A stretch of DNA of 64,000 nucleotides from an uncultured Ruminococcus sp. (GCA_944388405.1 CALXIQ010000006.1:62001-126000); one strand, 5' to 3'. Counted from the stretch's first letter, positions 10,072 through 20,380 are shown. Program-made: numbers and translations. The notes: a model not told the origin generated them from the letters alone.

Positions 10072-10470
10072 TTACCAGATAAATGCGAGAACTTCTCCGC
10101 CGACATTAAGCTCTCTTGCCTTCTTGTCGGTTACAACGCCCTTGGATGTGGAAACGATGGCGATGCCAAGTCCCTTCATAACCTTAGGCATATCCTCACA
10201 GCTTGAATAGATTCTCAAGCCGGGCTTTGAAACTCTTCTAAGTCCCGAAATAACCGGATTTCTGTTCTCGTCGTATTTAAGAGTAATTCTGATTATACCC
10301 TGTTTTCCGTCCTCAATAATCTTAAAGTCCTTAATGTAGCCCTCGTCCACAAGGATCTGGGTGATAGACTTTTTCATATTAGATGCAGGAACGTCAACTG
10401 TTGCGTGCTTTGCAGTACTTGCATTACGAATTCTGGTCAATAAATCTGCTATTGTATCAGTAATCTGCAT
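10072..10470 (-). CDS. rpsH: 30S ribosomal protein S8
   Basis: 132 residues from ATG 10470, chosen because AAAGGAGG lies 9 bp before it; an upstream in-frame start would add three residues without its own site. [15 protein letters not shown] at the start and [13 protein letters not shown] near the end are typical. S8 binds helix 21 of 16S rRNA and is the usual autoregulator of the spc operon. Confidence 0.97.
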   Translation of the reverse strand: MQITDTIADLLTRIRNASTAKHATVDVPASNMKKSITQILVDEGYIKDFKIIEDGKQGIIRITLKYDENRNPVISGLRRVSKPGLRIYSSCEDMPKVMKGLGIAIVSTSKGVVTDKKARELNVGGEVLAFIW

Positions 10471-10486
10471 GCTTGTCAACCTCCTT

Positions 10487-10672
10487 TTACCAACTTGCCT
10501 TCTTAACTCCGGGGATCTGGCCGTCGTGCGCCAGCTCTCTGAAGCAGATACGGCAGATACCGAATTTTCTCAAATAAGCGTGAGGTCTTCCACAGATTTT
10601 ACATCTGTTGTAAGCACGAGTGGAATACTTAGGCTTTGCCTGCTGTTTGTTTATCATAGCCTTTTTAGCCAT
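10487..10672 (-). CDS. rpsZ: 30S ribosomal protein S14, type Z (zinc)
   Basis: 61 residues with the zinc motif CKIC ... CRIC and the C-terminus [11 protein letters not shown]. This short zinc form is the main S14 of Gram-positive bacteria. It sits between rplE and rpsH. Confidence 0.98.
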   Translation of the reverse strand: MAKKAMINKQQAKPKYSTRAYNRCKICGRPHAYLRKFGICRICFRELAHDGQIPGVKKASW

Positions 10673-10693
10673 TATAATTTCCTCCTCTTAATC

Positions 10694-11236
10694 TTACTTA
10701 GCGAACGGAGCGCCCATCAGCGACAGCAGCTCCTTTGCCTCTTCGTCTGTATTCGCAGTAGTTATAAAGTTGATGTCCATACCGCGAACCTTGTCAATCT
10801 TGTCATACTCGATTTCAGGGAAGATCAGCTGCTCCTTGATACCGGTGGAGTAATTTCCTCTGCCGTCAAATGAGTTTGCGTTGATACCTCTGAAGTCTCT
10901 TACACGAGGGAATGCAACGTTGAAAAGTCTGTCAACAAATTCATACATTCTCTCAGCTCTCAGCGTAACCTTTACGCCGATGATCTGTCCGTCACGGAGC
11001 TTGAAGTTAGCAACCGACTTCTTAGCCTTGCAGACAATAGGCTTCTGACCTGTAATTGCAGCCAGATCGGACATAATAGCGTCGATAACCTTCTTGTTAT
11101 CCTTATCAGCTCCGCAGCCGACGTTGATAACAACCTTATCGAGCTTTGGAATCTGCATAACGTTAGCATACTGGAATTTCTTCATCATAGCAGGAGCTAC
11201 GGTGCTAACATAATATTCTTTTAATCTTGCAGCCAT
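10694..11236 (-). CDS. rplE: 50S ribosomal protein L5
   Basis: 180 residues. It carries the L5 elements [14 protein letters not shown], the [20 protein letters not shown] segment and the C-terminal [19 protein letters not shown]. It binds 5S rRNA and contacts P-site tRNA. Confidence 0.98.
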   Translation of the reverse strand: MAARLKEYYVSTVAPAMMKKFQYANVMQIPKLDKVVINVGCGADKDNKKVIDAIMSDLAAITGQKPIVCKAKKSVANFKLRDGQIIGVKVTLRAERMYEFVDRLFNVAFPRVRDFRGINANSFDGRGNYSTGIKEQLIFPEIEYDKIDKVRGMDINFITTANTDEEAKELLSLMGAPFAK

Positions 11237-11254
11237 CGTAAAATCTCCTCCTTA

Positions 11255-11578
11255 TTAAAATTCTTCGCCGCAGTCCGCATTCTTGCAGACTCTTACCTTT
11301 GTGCCGTCCTCAAGAATCTTATGCGCAATTCTTGTGGGCTTTCCGCACTTGGGGCAAACGGCCTGAACCTTTGAAGCGTACATAGCAGCCTCTGCGCTTA
11401 CTATTCCGCCCTGCTCGCCTCTTCTTCTGGGCTTTACGTGCTTTGTGGCAATGTTAAGACCCTCAACGATTACCTTGCCCTCCTTGGGAGAAACCTCGAG
11501 AACCTTACCTTTTTTGCCCTTATCCTTACCTGAAAGGATAACAACTGTGTCGCCTGTTTTAACGTGTACCTTGTTCAT
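11255..11578 (-). CDS. rplX: 50S ribosomal protein L24 with C-terminal zinc-ribbon-like tail
   Basis: 107 residues from ATG 11578, which has AGGAGG 8 bp upstream; a GTG three codons earlier is too close to it. The KOW core [19 protein letters not shown] is standard. The C-terminal part has CPKC and CKNADC, a likely zinc ribbon seen in the longer L24 forms. L24 is an assembly initiator near the exit tunnel. Confidence 0.97.
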   Translation of the reverse strand: MNKVHVKTGDTVVILSGKDKGKKGKVLEVSPKEGKVIVEGLNIATKHVKPRRRGEQGGIVSAEAAMYASKVQAVCPKCGKPTRIAHKILEDGTKVRVCKNADCGEEF

Positions 11579-11593
11579 TAACGACACCTCCTA

Positions 11594-11962
11594 TTACAGC
11601 ACTTCCGGAGCCAGCGAAAGGATCTTCAGATAATCCTTTTCACGAAGCTCTTTGGCAACCGGTCCAAAAATACGTGTTCCTCTTGGATTCTTATCTTCTC
11701 TTATTATAACAGCAGCGTTTTCGTCGAAACGGATGTATGTTCCGTCTGCACGGCGAAGACCCTTAGCTGAACGAACGATTACTGCTTTAACAACATCGCC
11801 TTTTTTAACAACGCCGCCCGGTGTTGCCTTCTTAACGGAAGCAACCACAACGTCGCCGATGTTTGCATACCTTCTGCGTGTACCGCCTAATACTCTGATG
11901 CACATAAGCTCCTTAGCGCCGGAGTTATCTGCAACCTTAAGCATAGTCTGCATCTGTATCAC
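11594..11962 (-). CDS. rplN: 50S ribosomal protein L14
   Basis: 122 residues with a GTG start 8 bp after GGAGG, giving the classic [19 protein letters not shown]-terminus. [18 protein letters not shown] is the conserved C-terminal segment that contacts 16S rRNA. It follows rpsQ after a 70-bp gap. Confidence 0.98.
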   Translation of the reverse strand: MIQMQTMLKVADNSGAKELMCIRVLGGTRRRYANIGDVVVASVKKATPGGVVKKGDVVKAVIVRSAKGLRRADGTYIRFDENAAVIIREDKNPRGTRIFGPVAKELREKDYLKILSLAPEVL

Positions 11963-12032
11963 AGTGCGTTCCTCCTTTCACAACGTTAAAAGGTCACGGC
12001 AGAACTTTGCTGCCGTTCACCTTATTTGATTA

Positions 12033-12290
12033 TTACTTAGCCTTCTCGAGAATGTTAACCAGACGCCATCTCTTGTCCTTGGACAAAGGACGGGTTTCCA
12101 TTACCTGGACCTTATCGCCGATGTTGCACTCGTTGTTCTCATCGTGCGCCTTAAGCTTAACTGTTCTCTTGATGATTTTCTTATAAAGAGGGTGCTGTAC
12201 GTTATCCTCGATAGCAACTACGATAGTCTTATCCATCTTGTTGGATACAACCTTGCCCACTCTGGTTTTTCTAAGATTTCTTTCGCTCAC
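12033..12290 (-). CDS. rpsQ: 30S ribosomal protein S17
   Basis: 85 residues. I chose GTG 12290, seven bases after GGGAGG, giving [15 protein letters not shown]; a longer frame to 12311 would extend into the ribosome site. The OB fold includes [13 protein letters not shown] and [19 protein letters not shown]. It is a primary 16S-binding protein. Confidence 0.96.
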   Translation of the reverse strand: MSERNLRKTRVGKVVSNKMDKTIVVAIEDNVQHPLYKKIIKRTVKLKAHDENNECNIGDKVQVMETRPLSKDKRWRLVNILEKAK

Positions 12291-12311
12291 AGTTAAATCC
12301 TCCCTTCGCAA

Positions 12312-12509
12312 TTACTGAATGCCGGACTCTTGCTTACGAATGAATGTCTTTACACGAGCAATATCCTTCTTAACAGCCTTCATTCTCATTGGGTTTTCCA
12401 ACTGATTTACGGCGTGCTGAAAACGAAGGTTAAAAAGCTCCTGCTTAAGCTCTGCCAGCTTCTCGTTCAGCTCGGCAGCGGTAAGATCCTTGATTTCATT
12501 TGCTTTCAT
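12312..12509 (-). CDS. rpmC: 50S ribosomal protein L29
   Basis: 65 residues. [18 protein letters not shown] and the [17 protein letters not shown] core are typical of L29, a two-helix protein by the tunnel exit that helps dock SRP and trigger factor. Its start touches the rplP stop (1-nt overlap). Confidence 0.98.
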   Translation of the reverse strand: MKANEIKDLTAAELNEKLAELKQELFNLRFQHAVNQLENPMRMKAVKKDIARVKTFIRKQESGIQ

Positions 12510-12940
12510 TATTGCTCACCACCCGTTTCCTGAGTTTCTTTTTTAATAAACTTACACTTTACAGGCAACTTGTGCATTGCAAGTCTCATAGCCTCTCTTG
12601 CAACTTCCTCGCTTACTCCTGCAATTTCGAACATTACTCTGCCCGGCTTAACAACTGCAACCCAGTACTCGGGAGAACCTTTTCCTGAACCCATTCGTGT
12701 TTCTGCCGGCTTTTCTGTAACCGGCTTATCCGGGAAGATCTTGATCCATACCTGTCCGCCACGCTTGATGTATCTTGTCATAGCGATACGGGCAGCCTCG
12801 ATCTGGTTTGAGGTGATCCATGCGGGCTGAGTAGCCTGAAGACCGAAATCTCCGTAGGTTACTGTGTTTCCTCTTGTAGCCTTGCCCTTTAAACGACCTC
12901 TCTGAACTCTTCTGTATTTAACTCTCTTTGGAAGCAGCAT
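12509..12940 (-). CDS. rplP: 50S ribosomal protein L16
   Basis: 143 residues beginning [19 protein letters not shown], with [18 protein letters not shown] conserved. L16 organises the A-site tRNA region of 50S. It overlaps rpsC and rpmC by one base each, indicating coupled translation. Confidence 0.98.
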   Translation of the reverse strand: MLLPKRVKYRRVQRGRLKGKATRGNTVTYGDFGLQATQPAWITSNQIEAARIAMTRYIKRGGQVWIKIFPDKPVTEKPAETRMGSGKGSPEYWVAVVKPGRVMFEIAGVSEEVAREAMRLAMHKLPVKCKFIKKETQETGGEQ

Positions 12941-13740
12941 TAGTTGTTACCTCCTTCTCTTTTAGCCTTGTTGAAGTCACGGCGTCCTCTGTTGGGTCTG
13001 TCGCCGTCTCTTCTGTTGCGTCTTCTGTCGGAAGGCTCTCTTCTGTCGGAAGCAGCAACCTCGCCCTTGAGAACCTCTCCGCGGTAGATCCATACCTTTA
13101 CGCCCAGACGGCCGTAGGTTGTATGAGCTTCCGCAGTGCCGTAGTCGATGTCGGCTCTGATGGTCTGAAGGGGAATTGTACCCTCATGATATGTCTCACT
13201 TCTTGCGATTTCAGCGCCTGCAAGTCTGCCTGAGGTTCTTACCTTTATACCCTTGGCGCCGAGTCTCATAGCTCTGCCGATAGCCTGCTTCATAGCTCTT
13301 CTGAAGGAAATTCTGTCCTCAAGATCGTGAGCTATCTTCTCAGCAACCAGCTGAGCGTTGATGTCGGGCTGCTTTACCTCAACGATGTTGATAGCAACCT
13401 TTTTGCCGATTTTCTTTTCAAGGTCTGCACGAAGCTTTTCAATCTCAGCTCCGCCTCTTCCGATTACAAGACCGGGTTTTGCACAGTGAATGTGAATCTT
13501 AACCTTCTGTCCTCCGTCGTTATCGGCGAATCTTTCAATCTCAATCTTAGGAACACCTGCATAAACGCACTTATCAGCCGGATTCTTTGAACGTCTGTTC
13601 AGCTCTTTAAGAATATACTTACGAACGTTGTAATCCTCAACCAGTGTGTCGCCGAAAGTGCTCTTATCTGCAAACCAGCGGGAATCCCAATCCTTTATCA
13701 CACCGACTCTCAGTCCGTGTGGATTAACTTTCTGACCCAT
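12940..13740 (-). CDS. rpsC: 30S ribosomal protein S3 with long basic tail
   Basis: 266 residues, longer than the common 215-235. The KH domain ([20 protein letters not shown]) and C-terminal domain ([15 protein letters not shown]) are normal. From about residue 228 a tail rich in Arg, Asp and Asn ([18 protein letters not shown]) follows, probably disordered and RNA-binding. S3 forms the mRNA entry channel with S4 and S5. Confidence 0.97.
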   Translation of the reverse strand: MGQKVNPHGLRVGVIKDWDSRWFADKSTFGDTLVEDYNVRKYILKELNRRSKNPADKCVYAGVPKIEIERFADNDGGQKVKIHIHCAKPGLVIGRGGAEIEKLRADLEKKIGKKVAINIVEVKQPDINAQLVAEKIAHDLEDRISFRRAMKQAIGRAMRLGAKGIKVRTSGRLAGAEIARSETYHEGTIPLQTIRADIDYGTAEAHTTYGRLGVKVWIYRGEVLKGEVAASDRREPSDRRRNRRDGDRPNRGRRDFNKAKREGGNN

Positions 13741-13760
13741 AGTTTACCTCCTCTTTCAGC

Positions 13761-14096
13761 TTATTCCTTTTCCTTGAGAACCACCGTAACGTGCGATGTT
13801 CTCTTCAGAATTCTATAGGCTCTGCCATGATCTCTTGGCATAATTCTCTTCATAATAGGTCCCGGACAAACGAAACACTCAGCAACATAGAGATTGTTCT
13901 TATCCATGTTGTGGTTGTTCTCTGCGTTTGCGGCGGCGGACTTCAGAAGCTTCTCCAAATATTCACAAGCAGCCTTTGGTGTGTGTCTTAAAGTTGCCAT
14001 TGCAACTTCATAATCCTTTCCCCTGATAAGGTCAAGAACAATCTGAACCTTACGAGGAGCAATACGAGCATTTCTCAGAATTGCCTTTGCTTCCAT
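13761..14096 (-). CDS. rplV: 50S ribosomal protein L22
   Basis: 111 residues. [18 protein letters not shown] at the start and the tunnel-loop region [18 protein letters not shown] are diagnostic. The extended loop lines the exit tunnel next to L4 and is where macrolide-resistance changes occur in other species. Confidence 0.98.
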   Translation of the reverse strand: MEAKAILRNARIAPRKVQIVLDLIRGKDYEVAMATLRHTPKAACEYLEKLLKSAAANAENNHNMDKNNLYVAECFVCPGPIMKRIMPRDHGRAYRILKRTSHVTVVLKEKE

Positions 14097-14114
14097 CTGA
14101 ACTCCTCCTTTCCG

Positions 14115-14399
14115 CTACTTCTTACCATTATTAGAGGTCTTGGAACCTGCATGACCTTTAAAAGTTCTTGTCGGTGCAAATTCTCCGAGCTTATGACCAA
14201 CCATATCCTCGGTTACATAAACGGGAGCGTGCTTGCGGCCGTCGTGAACAGCGAATGTATGACCAACGAATTCAGGGAAAATAGTAGAGGCTCTGCTCCA
14301 GGTCTTTACAACCTTCTTCTCACCTGCTTCGTTCATTGCGATTACTTTTTTCATCAGGGATTCTTCAACGTAAGGTCCCTTCTTGACACTTCTGCCCAT
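14115..14399 (-). CDS. rpsS: 30S ribosomal protein S19
   Basis: 94 residues. [19 protein letters not shown] and [18 protein letters not shown] are conserved S19 segments. It is in the head of 30S, paired with S13. Confidence 0.98.
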   Translation of the reverse strand: MGRSVKKGPYVEESLMKKVIAMNEAGEKKVVKTWSRASTIFPEFVGHTFAVHDGRKHAPVYVTEDMVGHKLGEFAPTRTFKGHAGSKTSNNGKK

Positions 14400-14422
14400 T
14401 ATTCATCTGCCTCCTTTCAGCA

Positions 14423-15256
14423 TTACTTACCGTTTCTGCGTTTTACGATAAACTTATCGGAGCGATGATGCTTAGCACGTGTCTTGTAACCCATTGTTGG
14501 CTTACCCCAAGGAGTAACAGGACTCGGACGTCCGACAGGTGACTTACCTTCACCACCACCGTGAGGGTGATCGCAGGGGTTCATTACAGAACCTCTTACG
14601 GTAGGTCTCCAGCCCATATGACGCTTTCTTCCGGCCTTACCGATATTCACGTTTTCGTGGTCGATGTTTCCTACCTGACCGATAGTAGCCATACAGCCTA
14701 TCGGAATCTTTCTCATTTCGCCGGAGGGAAGTCTTACGAGAGCGTAATTTTCCTCCTTGCCCATAAGCTGAGCCATGTTTCCTGCGGAACGAACCAGCTG
14801 AGCGCCCTTGCCGGGATAAAGCTCAAGGTTGTGGATAAATGTACCTACAGGAATGTTAGCAAGCGCAAGTGCGTTGCCGGGCTTGATGTCTGCGTCTGCG
14901 CCGGATCTTACAACGTCGCCCACCTTAAGTCCGTTAGGAGCGATGATGTATCTCTTCTCGCCGTCCTCGTACTGAACGAGAGCGATAAATGCCGATCTGT
15001 TGGGATCGTACTCGATAGTCAGCACAGTTGCGTTCATATCAAGCTTATTTCTCTTAAAATCAATTACACGGTATTTTCTTCTAACTCCGCCGCCTCTGTG
15101 ACGAACGGTAATTCTGCCGTAGCTGTTTCTGCCGGACTTCTTGTCCATAGGCTCGAGCAGCGACTTGCAGGGAGCAACCTTTGAAAGCTCTGAGTAATCG
15201 GTAACTGTCATACCGCGTCTACCCGGAGTCGTAGGCTTGTAGCTCTTTATTGCCAT
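14423..15256 (-). CDS. rplB: 50S ribosomal protein L2
   Basis: 277 residues. [18 protein letters not shown] at the start and the signature [17 protein letters not shown] near the end, including the conserved His close to the peptidyl transferase centre. It is preceded by an unusually long 218-bp spacer after rplW that can form several hairpins. Confidence 0.98.
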   Translation of the reverse strand: MAIKSYKPTTPGRRGMTVTDYSELSKVAPCKSLLEPMDKKSGRNSYGRITVRHRGGGVRRKYRVIDFKRNKLDMNATVLTIEYDPNRSAFIALVQYEDGEKRYIIAPNGLKVGDVVRSGADADIKPGNALALANIPVGTFIHNLELYPGKGAQLVRSAGNMAQLMGKEENYALVRLPSGEMRKIPIGCMATIGQVGNIDHENVNIGKAGRKRHMGWRPTVRGSVMNPCDHPHGGGEGKSPVGRPSPVTPWGKPTMGYKTRAKHHRSDKFIVKRRNGK

Positions 15257-15474
15257 TGAAATTCACTCCTTAATCTGAGTTTTGCGAAGAAGCCAAAGAA
15301 CGTTTCACGATCCAAAAACTCCTCCATACCTACATTCTGCGGTGAATGGAACATTGCGTTCAGCGGCCCTCGCCGCCTCGCAGAATCTTTCCCCTTAAAC
15401 TTTGGTATACCGTTTTCCGGGGAGTGACGCCGTTATTTTCCGGCGCCCTCTTTTAGAAGGTAAGTTCTTCGAGA
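15257..15474 (-). promoter_or_regulatory. Structured spacer between rplW and rplB
   Basis: No open frame or family match is visible. An 8-bp outer stem (ATTCTGCG 15334-15341 with CGCAGAAT 15379-15386) encloses two small hairpins (GAAC/GTTC at 15349-15361 and GCGGC/GCCGC at 15363-15376). Nearer rplW, 15426-15447 forms GACGCCG/CGGCGCC. A ribosome site for rplB lies at its end. It may be an autoregulatory or processing element for the downstream ribosomal genes. Confidence 0.45.
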
Positions 15475-15768
15475 TTAGTACATTCCGTCGAAGAATTCGA
15501 TAGTCTTATCGCCTTCAAGAGTAACGATTGCTTTTTTCCAGTCGGGTCTGAAGCCTACGCTTCTTCCCATTCTCTTCTGCTTGCCCTTTACGCTGATGGT
15601 ATTAACCTTAGCGACCTTAACGCCGAAAAGCTCTTCAACCGCCTTAGCGATTTCAATCTTGTTAGCGTCTTTGGCAACCTCAAAAGTGTATTTTTTGCTC
15701 TGAAGTCTTTCCATAGAATCTTCAGTGATGATAGGTCTGATTACAATATCTTGAGCAGTCTTAGTCAT
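15475..15768 (-). CDS. rplW: 50S ribosomal protein L23
   Basis: 97 residues. [18 protein letters not shown] and the [20 protein letters not shown] core are typical. It sits at the tunnel exit and docks trigger factor and SRP. Its ATG overlaps the rplD stop by one base. Confidence 0.97.
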   Translation of the reverse strand: MTKTAQDIVIRPIITEDSMERLQSKKYTFEVAKDANKIEIAKAVEELFGVKVAKVNTISVKGKQKRMGRSVGFRPDWKKAIVTLEGDKTIEFFDGMY

Positions 15769-16391
15769 TATGCATAAACCTCCTCAATCTTTGTTACAGC
15801 GTCCTTAGCCACAATAAACTTATCGTAGTTGAGAATATCATATACGTTAAGAGTGTTTACAGTAGCTGTCTTAACGCCGGGGATGTTTCCTGCGCTCTTT
15901 ACTACCTTCATATCAGCCTCAGCAGTTACGATAAGAGCCTTGCCCTCAACGTTAAGCGCCTTAAGCATATCTACGATTGTCTTGGTCTTGAACCCTTCAA
16001 CCTTGATAGCGTCTACAACTACCATGTTCTCGTCCATAACCTTTGTAGAAAGCGCGGACTTCATACCAAGTCTTCTCTCTTTCTTATTCAGAGAATAGCT
16101 GTAATCTCTGGGCTTAGGACCGAGAGCAACTCCGCCGTGTGTCCACTGAGGAGCTCTGATGGAGCCCTGTCTTGCATGACCTGTGCCCTTCTGTCTCCAG
16201 GGCTTTCTTCCGCCGCCGCTTACCTCTGTTCTGGTGAGAGTTGACTGTGTGCCCTGTCTCTGGTTAGCCAGATAATTAACAACCATTGCGTGCATTATAG
16301 CTTTGTTCGGCTTGATTCCGAAGATTGCATCGCTAAGCTCAGTGTCGGCTACTTTTTTGCCTGTCATATCAAATACTGAAATCTGTGACAT
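15768..16391 (-). CDS. rplD: 50S ribosomal protein L4
   Basis: 207 residues from ATG 16391, seven bases after GGAGG; an earlier in-frame ATG at 16409 overlaps the ribosome site. The tunnel loop [19 protein letters not shown] is intact. In other bacteria L4 also represses the S10 operon through its leader; this window has a structured leader upstream of rpsJ but of a different sequence. Confidence 0.96.
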   Translation of the reverse strand: MSQISVFDMTGKKVADTELSDAIFGIKPNKAIMHAMVVNYLANQRQGTQSTLTRTEVSGGGRKPWRQKGTGHARQGSIRAPQWTHGGVALGPKPRDYSYSLNKKERRLGMKSALSTKVMDENMVVVDAIKVEGFKTKTIVDMLKALNVEGKALIVTAEADMKVVKSAGNIPGVKTATVNTLNVYDILNYDKFIVAKDAVTKIEEVYA

Positions 16392-16408
16392 TATAACTCC
16401 TCCTTCCA

Positions 16409-17044
16409 CTAAGCCTTCTTAACGCAGTCAACAATTGTAACGGTTCCGTTCTTTGGACCCGGAATTGCGCCCTTGATTGCGATAAGGTTATTTTCTGCGT
16501 CAATCTTAACAATTTCAAGATTCTGAACGGTTACCTTCTCAGCTCCCATATGACCGGGCATTCCCTTGCCCTTGTAGATTCTCGAAGGAGAAGAACAAGC
16601 GCCCATAGAGCCTGCATGTCTGTGAACAGGACCTGTACCGTGGGTTTCCTTCAGTCTTGCATTGTTGTGACGTTTGATTGTTCCTGCGAAGCCCTTACCT
16701 TTGCTTATTCCGCTTACATCAACGATGTCGCCCTCAGCAAAAGTGTCAGCCTTTACAATGTCGCCGACGTTAAGACCTGAAATATCGTCAAGTCTGAACT
16801 CCTTGAGAGTTCTCTTCATTGCTACGTCAGCCTTTTTGAAGTGTCCCTGGAGAGGCTTATTTACTCTCTTTGCTCTGATGTCGCCGAAGCCCAGCTGTAC
16901 AGCCTCGTAACCGTCGTTTTCAACGGTTTTCTTCTGAACGACAACGCAAGGACCTGCTTCTACAACAGTTACAGGAATTACTTTTCCTGCTTCATCGAAA
17001 ATCTGCGTCATGCCGATTTTCTTTCCGATGATACCCTTCTGCAT
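16409..17044 (-). CDS. rplC: 50S ribosomal protein L3
   Basis: 211 residues. [20 protein letters not shown] and [20 protein letters not shown] are conserved. L3 reaches toward the peptidyl transferase centre. A 94-bp spacer separates it from rpsJ. Confidence 0.98.
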   Translation of the reverse strand: MQKGIIGKKIGMTQIFDEAGKVIPVTVVEAGPCVVVQKKTVENDGYEAVQLGFGDIRAKRVNKPLQGHFKKADVAMKRTLKEFRLDDISGLNVGDIVKADTFAEGDIVDVSGISKGKGFAGTIKRHNNARLKETHGTGPVHRHAGSMGACSSPSRIYKGKGMPGHMGAEKVTVQNLEIVKIDAENNLIAIKGAIPGPKNGTVTIVDCVKKA

Positions 17045-17138
17045 TTTTATTTCCTCCTATTTGGTTATTGGTTGAGCATTCGCCCAACATGACCTGCATT
17101 ACACCGATGCGAGATTACCTGTAATCTCTTTTTGGAAA

Positions 17139-17453
17139 TTACTTGATTTCCATTACGATGTTTACGCCTGCAGGAAGTTCAAGACTTTCAAGAGCTGCTG
17201 TCGTTTCCTTTGTAGGACGAATTACGTCGATAAGTCTCTTATGAGTTCTCATCTCAAACTGCTCTCTGCTGTCTTTGTACTTATGAACAGCTCTAAGGAT
17301 CGTTACGATCTCCTTATCGGTAGGAAGGGGGATAGGTCCCGAAACCTGTGCGCCCGAACGCTTAACAGCCTCTACAATCTTAGCTGCAGCTGCATCTACC
17401 ACCGCATGCTCATAACCCTTGATCTTGATTCTGATCTTTTCATTGACTGCCAC
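17139..17453 (-). CDS. rpsJ: 30S ribosomal protein S10 (NusE)
   Basis: 104 residues. [20 protein letters not shown] and the loop [19 protein letters not shown] are typical. S10 also acts with NusB in transcription antitermination. It is the first gene of this cluster; the str operon (rpsL, rpsG, fusA, tuf) that often precedes it is absent, and an unrelated GH74 gene lies upstream. Confidence 0.98.
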   Translation of the reverse strand: MAVNEKIRIKIKGYEHAVVDAAAAKIVEAVKRSGAQVSGPIPLPTDKEIVTILRAVHKYKDSREQFEMRTHKRLIDVIRPTKETTAALESLELPAGVNIVMEIK

Positions 17454-17868
17454 TTAAAATCGCCTCCTCGTTGGAATATCTAAATGTGGGGGCAAGGCAT
17501 AAGCCTTATCCGCAATACCTTGTATGTCTGAACACATTTTCGTGAATTTGACCGGCAAACGTCGGTTTTTCAAATTACACTCTGCCGTGTGTTTCCTATC
17601 AGTCCGATAAAAAATTCCGAATCACCTTTCAGGTATTCGGACTTGAAAACAGAAACCATAGCAGTCGCAGTACTCACGCCAAAAGCGGACAAGCCGCCTC
17701 TCGCAAGAAGCATAAGCACATACTGTGTTTCGGTATTACAGTCGCCCGGTTTAAAATCGGACATACTCCATGAAAATTACCCGGCAGACCGCCGGCAACC
17801 TTTCACTTCATCGCATATCTGGCGTCTTGCCTTTAGCAAACGACGCCCTGTGCAGTCACGCAAGTATT
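17454..17868 (-). promoter_or_regulatory. Structured S10 operon leader (about 400 nt)
   Basis: Between the promoter and rpsJ there are several hairpins on the minus strand: GGCGTC/GACGCC just after the start site (17821-17847 area), a GC-rich TTGCCGGC/GCCGGGTAA hairpin near 17778-17800, the AATTTGA/TCAAATT stem at about 17548-17579 enclosing ACCGAC/GCCGGT, and AAGGC/GCCTT near rpsJ. A candidate attenuator lies in the middle. A 64-codon frame runs through part of it but looks incidental. Confidence 0.55.
17601..17643 (-). terminator. Candidate attenuator with alternative antiterminator in the S10 leader
   Basis: On the minus strand a stem (CCGAATACC / GGTGATTCGG, 17617-17640) is followed by AATTTTTTAT, an intrinsic terminator shape inside the leader. 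The sequence AGTCCGA on its 5' flank (17637-17643) can instead pair with TCGGACT just beyond the T run (17601-17607), which would break the terminator stem. Ribosomal-protein control is an inference. Confidence 0.5.
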
Positions 17869-17897
17869 ATTATACACCATAAAATCGCCCTTTGCAA
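17869..17897 (-). promoter_or_regulatory. Promoter of the S10-spc-alpha cluster
   Basis: On the minus strand TTGCAA (17892-17897) and TATAAT (17869-17874) are separated by exactly 17 bp, with an AT-rich stretch upstream. It lies about 415 bp before rpsJ and is the best sigma-A promoter in the gap. Confidence 0.8.
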
Positions 17898-18004
17898 GCT
17901 TTTGCACAAATTTCTTGTATAGAATTTTCGCTGATTTTTCTCCAAATTTTTGTACATTCTGCACAATGTTTTTGCGCTATTTCAACCTTTTTCAAAATAA
18001 CGAG

Positions 18005-18051
18005 AGACAAGGTCCGCCTCTGCAAAGAAATTACAGAAGCGCACCTTGTCT
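18005..18051 (-). terminator. Terminator after the GH74 gene
   Basis: On the minus strand an 18-bp imperfect stem (AGACAAGGTGCG.. / ..CGGACCTTGTCT) follows the GH74 stop by about 40 bp. The trailing tract is only moderately T-rich, so termination strength is uncertain. Confidence 0.65.
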
Positions 18052-18091
18052 GCTCGTTGGATGGTATATTAAAATGAAGTTAAAACGCCGA

Positions 18092-20380
18092 TTACTCCGC
18101 TACATTACCCATAATGATTCCTCTGCCGTTGGTGGAAATATAGCATCTGCCGAACACCTTGGGGTCTCCGGAAATTTCCGAATTTACATTGCCCCATCTT
18201 TCGGTGTCGTCGTTTATTCTTTTCCAGGTAACTCCCTTATCCTGGGACATATAAACTCCTTCGCCCTCGTTATTTGCCTCGCCCAGCATGTAAATAGTCA
18301 TATAATCGCCGTCGTTTTCGGCTTTACCGAGACCCAGCGCCTCGCAGTTCTGGATATCCTGTGAAACCTGAGTCATCTCGCCCGTAGCGGTATCAAGGTA
18401 GAAAATTCCACCCGTTCCTGCCGCTACCCACAAATCTCCCTCGGTATCGGGGCAAGCCTCATAGGTAACGTTTGACACCATAAATGTAGCAATCTGCTCA
18501 AAAGTCTGTCCGCCGTCATCGCTCATATAAAAGAAACCGTCGTATGAAGCATAGAACTTCTGGGGATTAACCTTATCCGTTTCGATTATTGAACCTGCGG
18601 GAGCATCGCTGCACTCTGTCCAGGTTTCGCCGAAGTCGGTGGTTACATATGGCCTTGAGCCCACTGCTCCCGGCTGCCAGAAAATCGCCGAGCCGTCTGC
18701 TGAGAATTTTACCTCTCCTCCCGAAGAAGCCAGCGATGGGTCGGGCAATGTGGCAACAGGCTGCCAGGTTTCGGCGGCGTCGGTGGAATAATAAACTGTA
18801 CCGTCGTCCTCGTCGGTGGCTCTTACCACATAATGATAATCAAGCGCTGCACAGTCGATAGAGGTAGCCTTGAAATCTCCGTAATGCTCCTCGGGGGCTA
18901 CTGTTACATCGTCATGCCTGAAGCCGTAGATGTCGCCCATAATGGAGTAAAGCTCGGGGGTGTCCTCGTCAAGGTAGTTTGGCGAAACAAAGCCAAGAAT
19001 TGCTGTCTGCTCAATACCCATAGCTCTTACCGAAAGGTTTACAGGTTCGCTTGCAATCTTTGTAAGGTTATCAGTGCCGTAGATAGTCGCTCCCGTACCG
19101 TACATTATTTCATCGGGGTTAAAGGGGTTAATTGAAACGCCCGTCATCCACCAGCCAAGCCGTGGATTGCCCTGCCAGTAAAGCCATTCCGATTCGGAAA
19201 TATCAAGGGTATAGTTTTCCTCTTTGGTAACAGGGTCCCAGAAGGAATCCCAGGTTTCACCGCCGTCATAGGTAACAAACACATTGTCCACCACAGACCA
19301 CAGGCAAAGGGTTGAAACCACAATATTCTGCGGGTCGGAGGGGTTTACCGAAAGTCCCGAATATCCGCAGGAATAGCTGATGTCGGGGGTAATCTCTTCC
19401 CATGTGCCCTCGCTTATGCTGTACTTCTGCACTGCGCCGCTGGTTACATCGTTGGGACCTGCCTTATCGCACCAGGTGGTGTAAAGGTATCCGTCCCCTG
19501 AAACCTCGCCCTTTATGGGCAGCAGTGTGGAATTGTCCCCCGTCTTTTCCGACATGGGGTTTTCAACCTCCGACCAGGTTTCGCCCGCGTCGTCGGTACG
19601 ATAGATGCGGTTGCCGGAAGGTGTAGCTGCGCCTACGAAAATAGTATTGGTAGCCTCTCCGCTTTCGGAGGAGGATTTGTCAAACGCCACAAAGGTAAGT
19701 CCGATAGAATAACCGCTTTCGGTATATCCGCCGTCGGTAGGGAAGCTTTCAACCGGATTCCAGGTCATGCCGTAGTCGGTGGACCTGTAAAGTCCTGCGC
19801 TTCTCGTTCCGAAATAGATAATGCTGTTGTCGTTGGGGTCGACCTGAAGTCTTTCCCCTGCGCCTCTGCCCACTTCGTTTCCGCCGTTTCCGAAGGGCAA
19901 GTCAACTTTGATATAATTCTCGCCGTAGTCCTCCGACACCAGAATAGCTCCGTTGCCGCTGGCGGTGTATGTACCTGCGGCTATATACAGCCTGTTGGGC
20001 TCTACGGGGTCGGTGGCAAGGCTTTCAATGCCGTTGAGATTCCAATCGTCGCCGCCGATGCAGTCGGTTATACACTCCCACCTGTTGGTTTCGGTGTTAA
20101 GCTTATATGCGCCGCCCATATCGGTTCTGACATATACAAGCCCTTCCTCGGTGGGATTATAGATAATGTTGGGGATAAATCCTCCGCCGACTATTTCAAC
20201 ATTGCCCCACTCCCAGCCTGTATCCACCGGCTGAGCGTTATAATACTCCGTCTGTTGTACGGTATCTCCTTCACCTTGCGACGACGTGTCACCGCTGCTG
20301 TCGTCGTTGCTGCATCCTGCAAAGCAAGCCGTGGTCAGCGCCGCCGAACAGGCAAAAGCCAAAAGTTTCTTAATATTCAA
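18092..20380 (-). CDS. GH74 xyloglucanase / endo-glucanase, secreted lipoprotein
   Basis: 762 residues from TTG 20380, which has AAAGGAGG 8 bp upstream; a frame to 20425 exists but its first 15 codons precede that site. A signal peptide ends in a lipobox-like CFAGC, then a Ser/Gly/Asp linker. The rest is the GH74 double seven-bladed propeller: RTDMGGAYKL (nucleophile or base Asp region), GDIYGFRHDD (general-acid Asp region), and at least eight Asp-box repeats such as STDYGMTW, TYDGGETW and TTDFGETW. GH74 enzymes cut xyloglucan backbones, so this protein probably works at the cell surface. No cellulosome dockerin or CBM is visible. It is monocistronic with its own promoter and CRE-like site. 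Confidence 0.92.
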   Translation of the reverse strand: MNIKKLLAFACSAALTTACFAGCSNDDSSGDTSSQGEGDTVQQTEYYNAQPVDTGWEWGNVEIVGGGFIPNIIYNPTEEGLVYVRTDMGGAYKLNTETNRWECITDCIGGDDWNLNGIESLATDPVEPNRLYIAAGTYTASGNGAILVSEDYGENYIKVDLPFGNGGNEVGRGAGERLQVDPNDNSIIYFGTRSAGLYRSTDYGMTWNPVESFPTDGGYTESGYSIGLTFVAFDKSSSESGEATNTIFVGAATPSGNRIYRTDDAGETWSEVENPMSEKTGDNSTLLPIKGEVSGDGYLYTTWCDKAGPNDVTSGAVQKYSISEGTWEEITPDISYSCGYSGLSVNPSDPQNIVVSTLCLWSVVDNVFVTYDGGETWDSFWDPVTKEENYTLDISESEWLYWQGNPRLGWWMTGVSINPFNPDEIMYGTGATIYGTDNLTKIASEPVNLSVRAMGIEQTAILGFVSPNYLDEDTPELYSIMGDIYGFRHDDVTVAPEEHYGDFKATSIDCAALDYHYVVRATDEDDGTVYYSTDAAETWQPVATLPDPSLASSGGEVKFSADGSAIFWQPGAVGSRPYVTTDFGETWTECSDAPAGSIIETDKVNPQKFYASYDGFFYMSDDGGQTFEQIATFMVSNVTYEACPDTEGDLWVAAGTGGIFYLDTATGEMTQVSQDIQNCEALGLGKAENDGDYMTIYMLGEANNEGEGVYMSQDKGVTWKRINDDTERWGNVNSEISGDPKVFGRCYISTNGRGIIMGNVAE

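Noticed and set aside
17570..17764. 64-codon frame on the minus strand inside the S10 leader
   Set aside because: It overlaps the hairpins and candidate attenuator, has only a weak ribosome site (GGAGT two bases away) and no recognisable motif; it is probably incidental.
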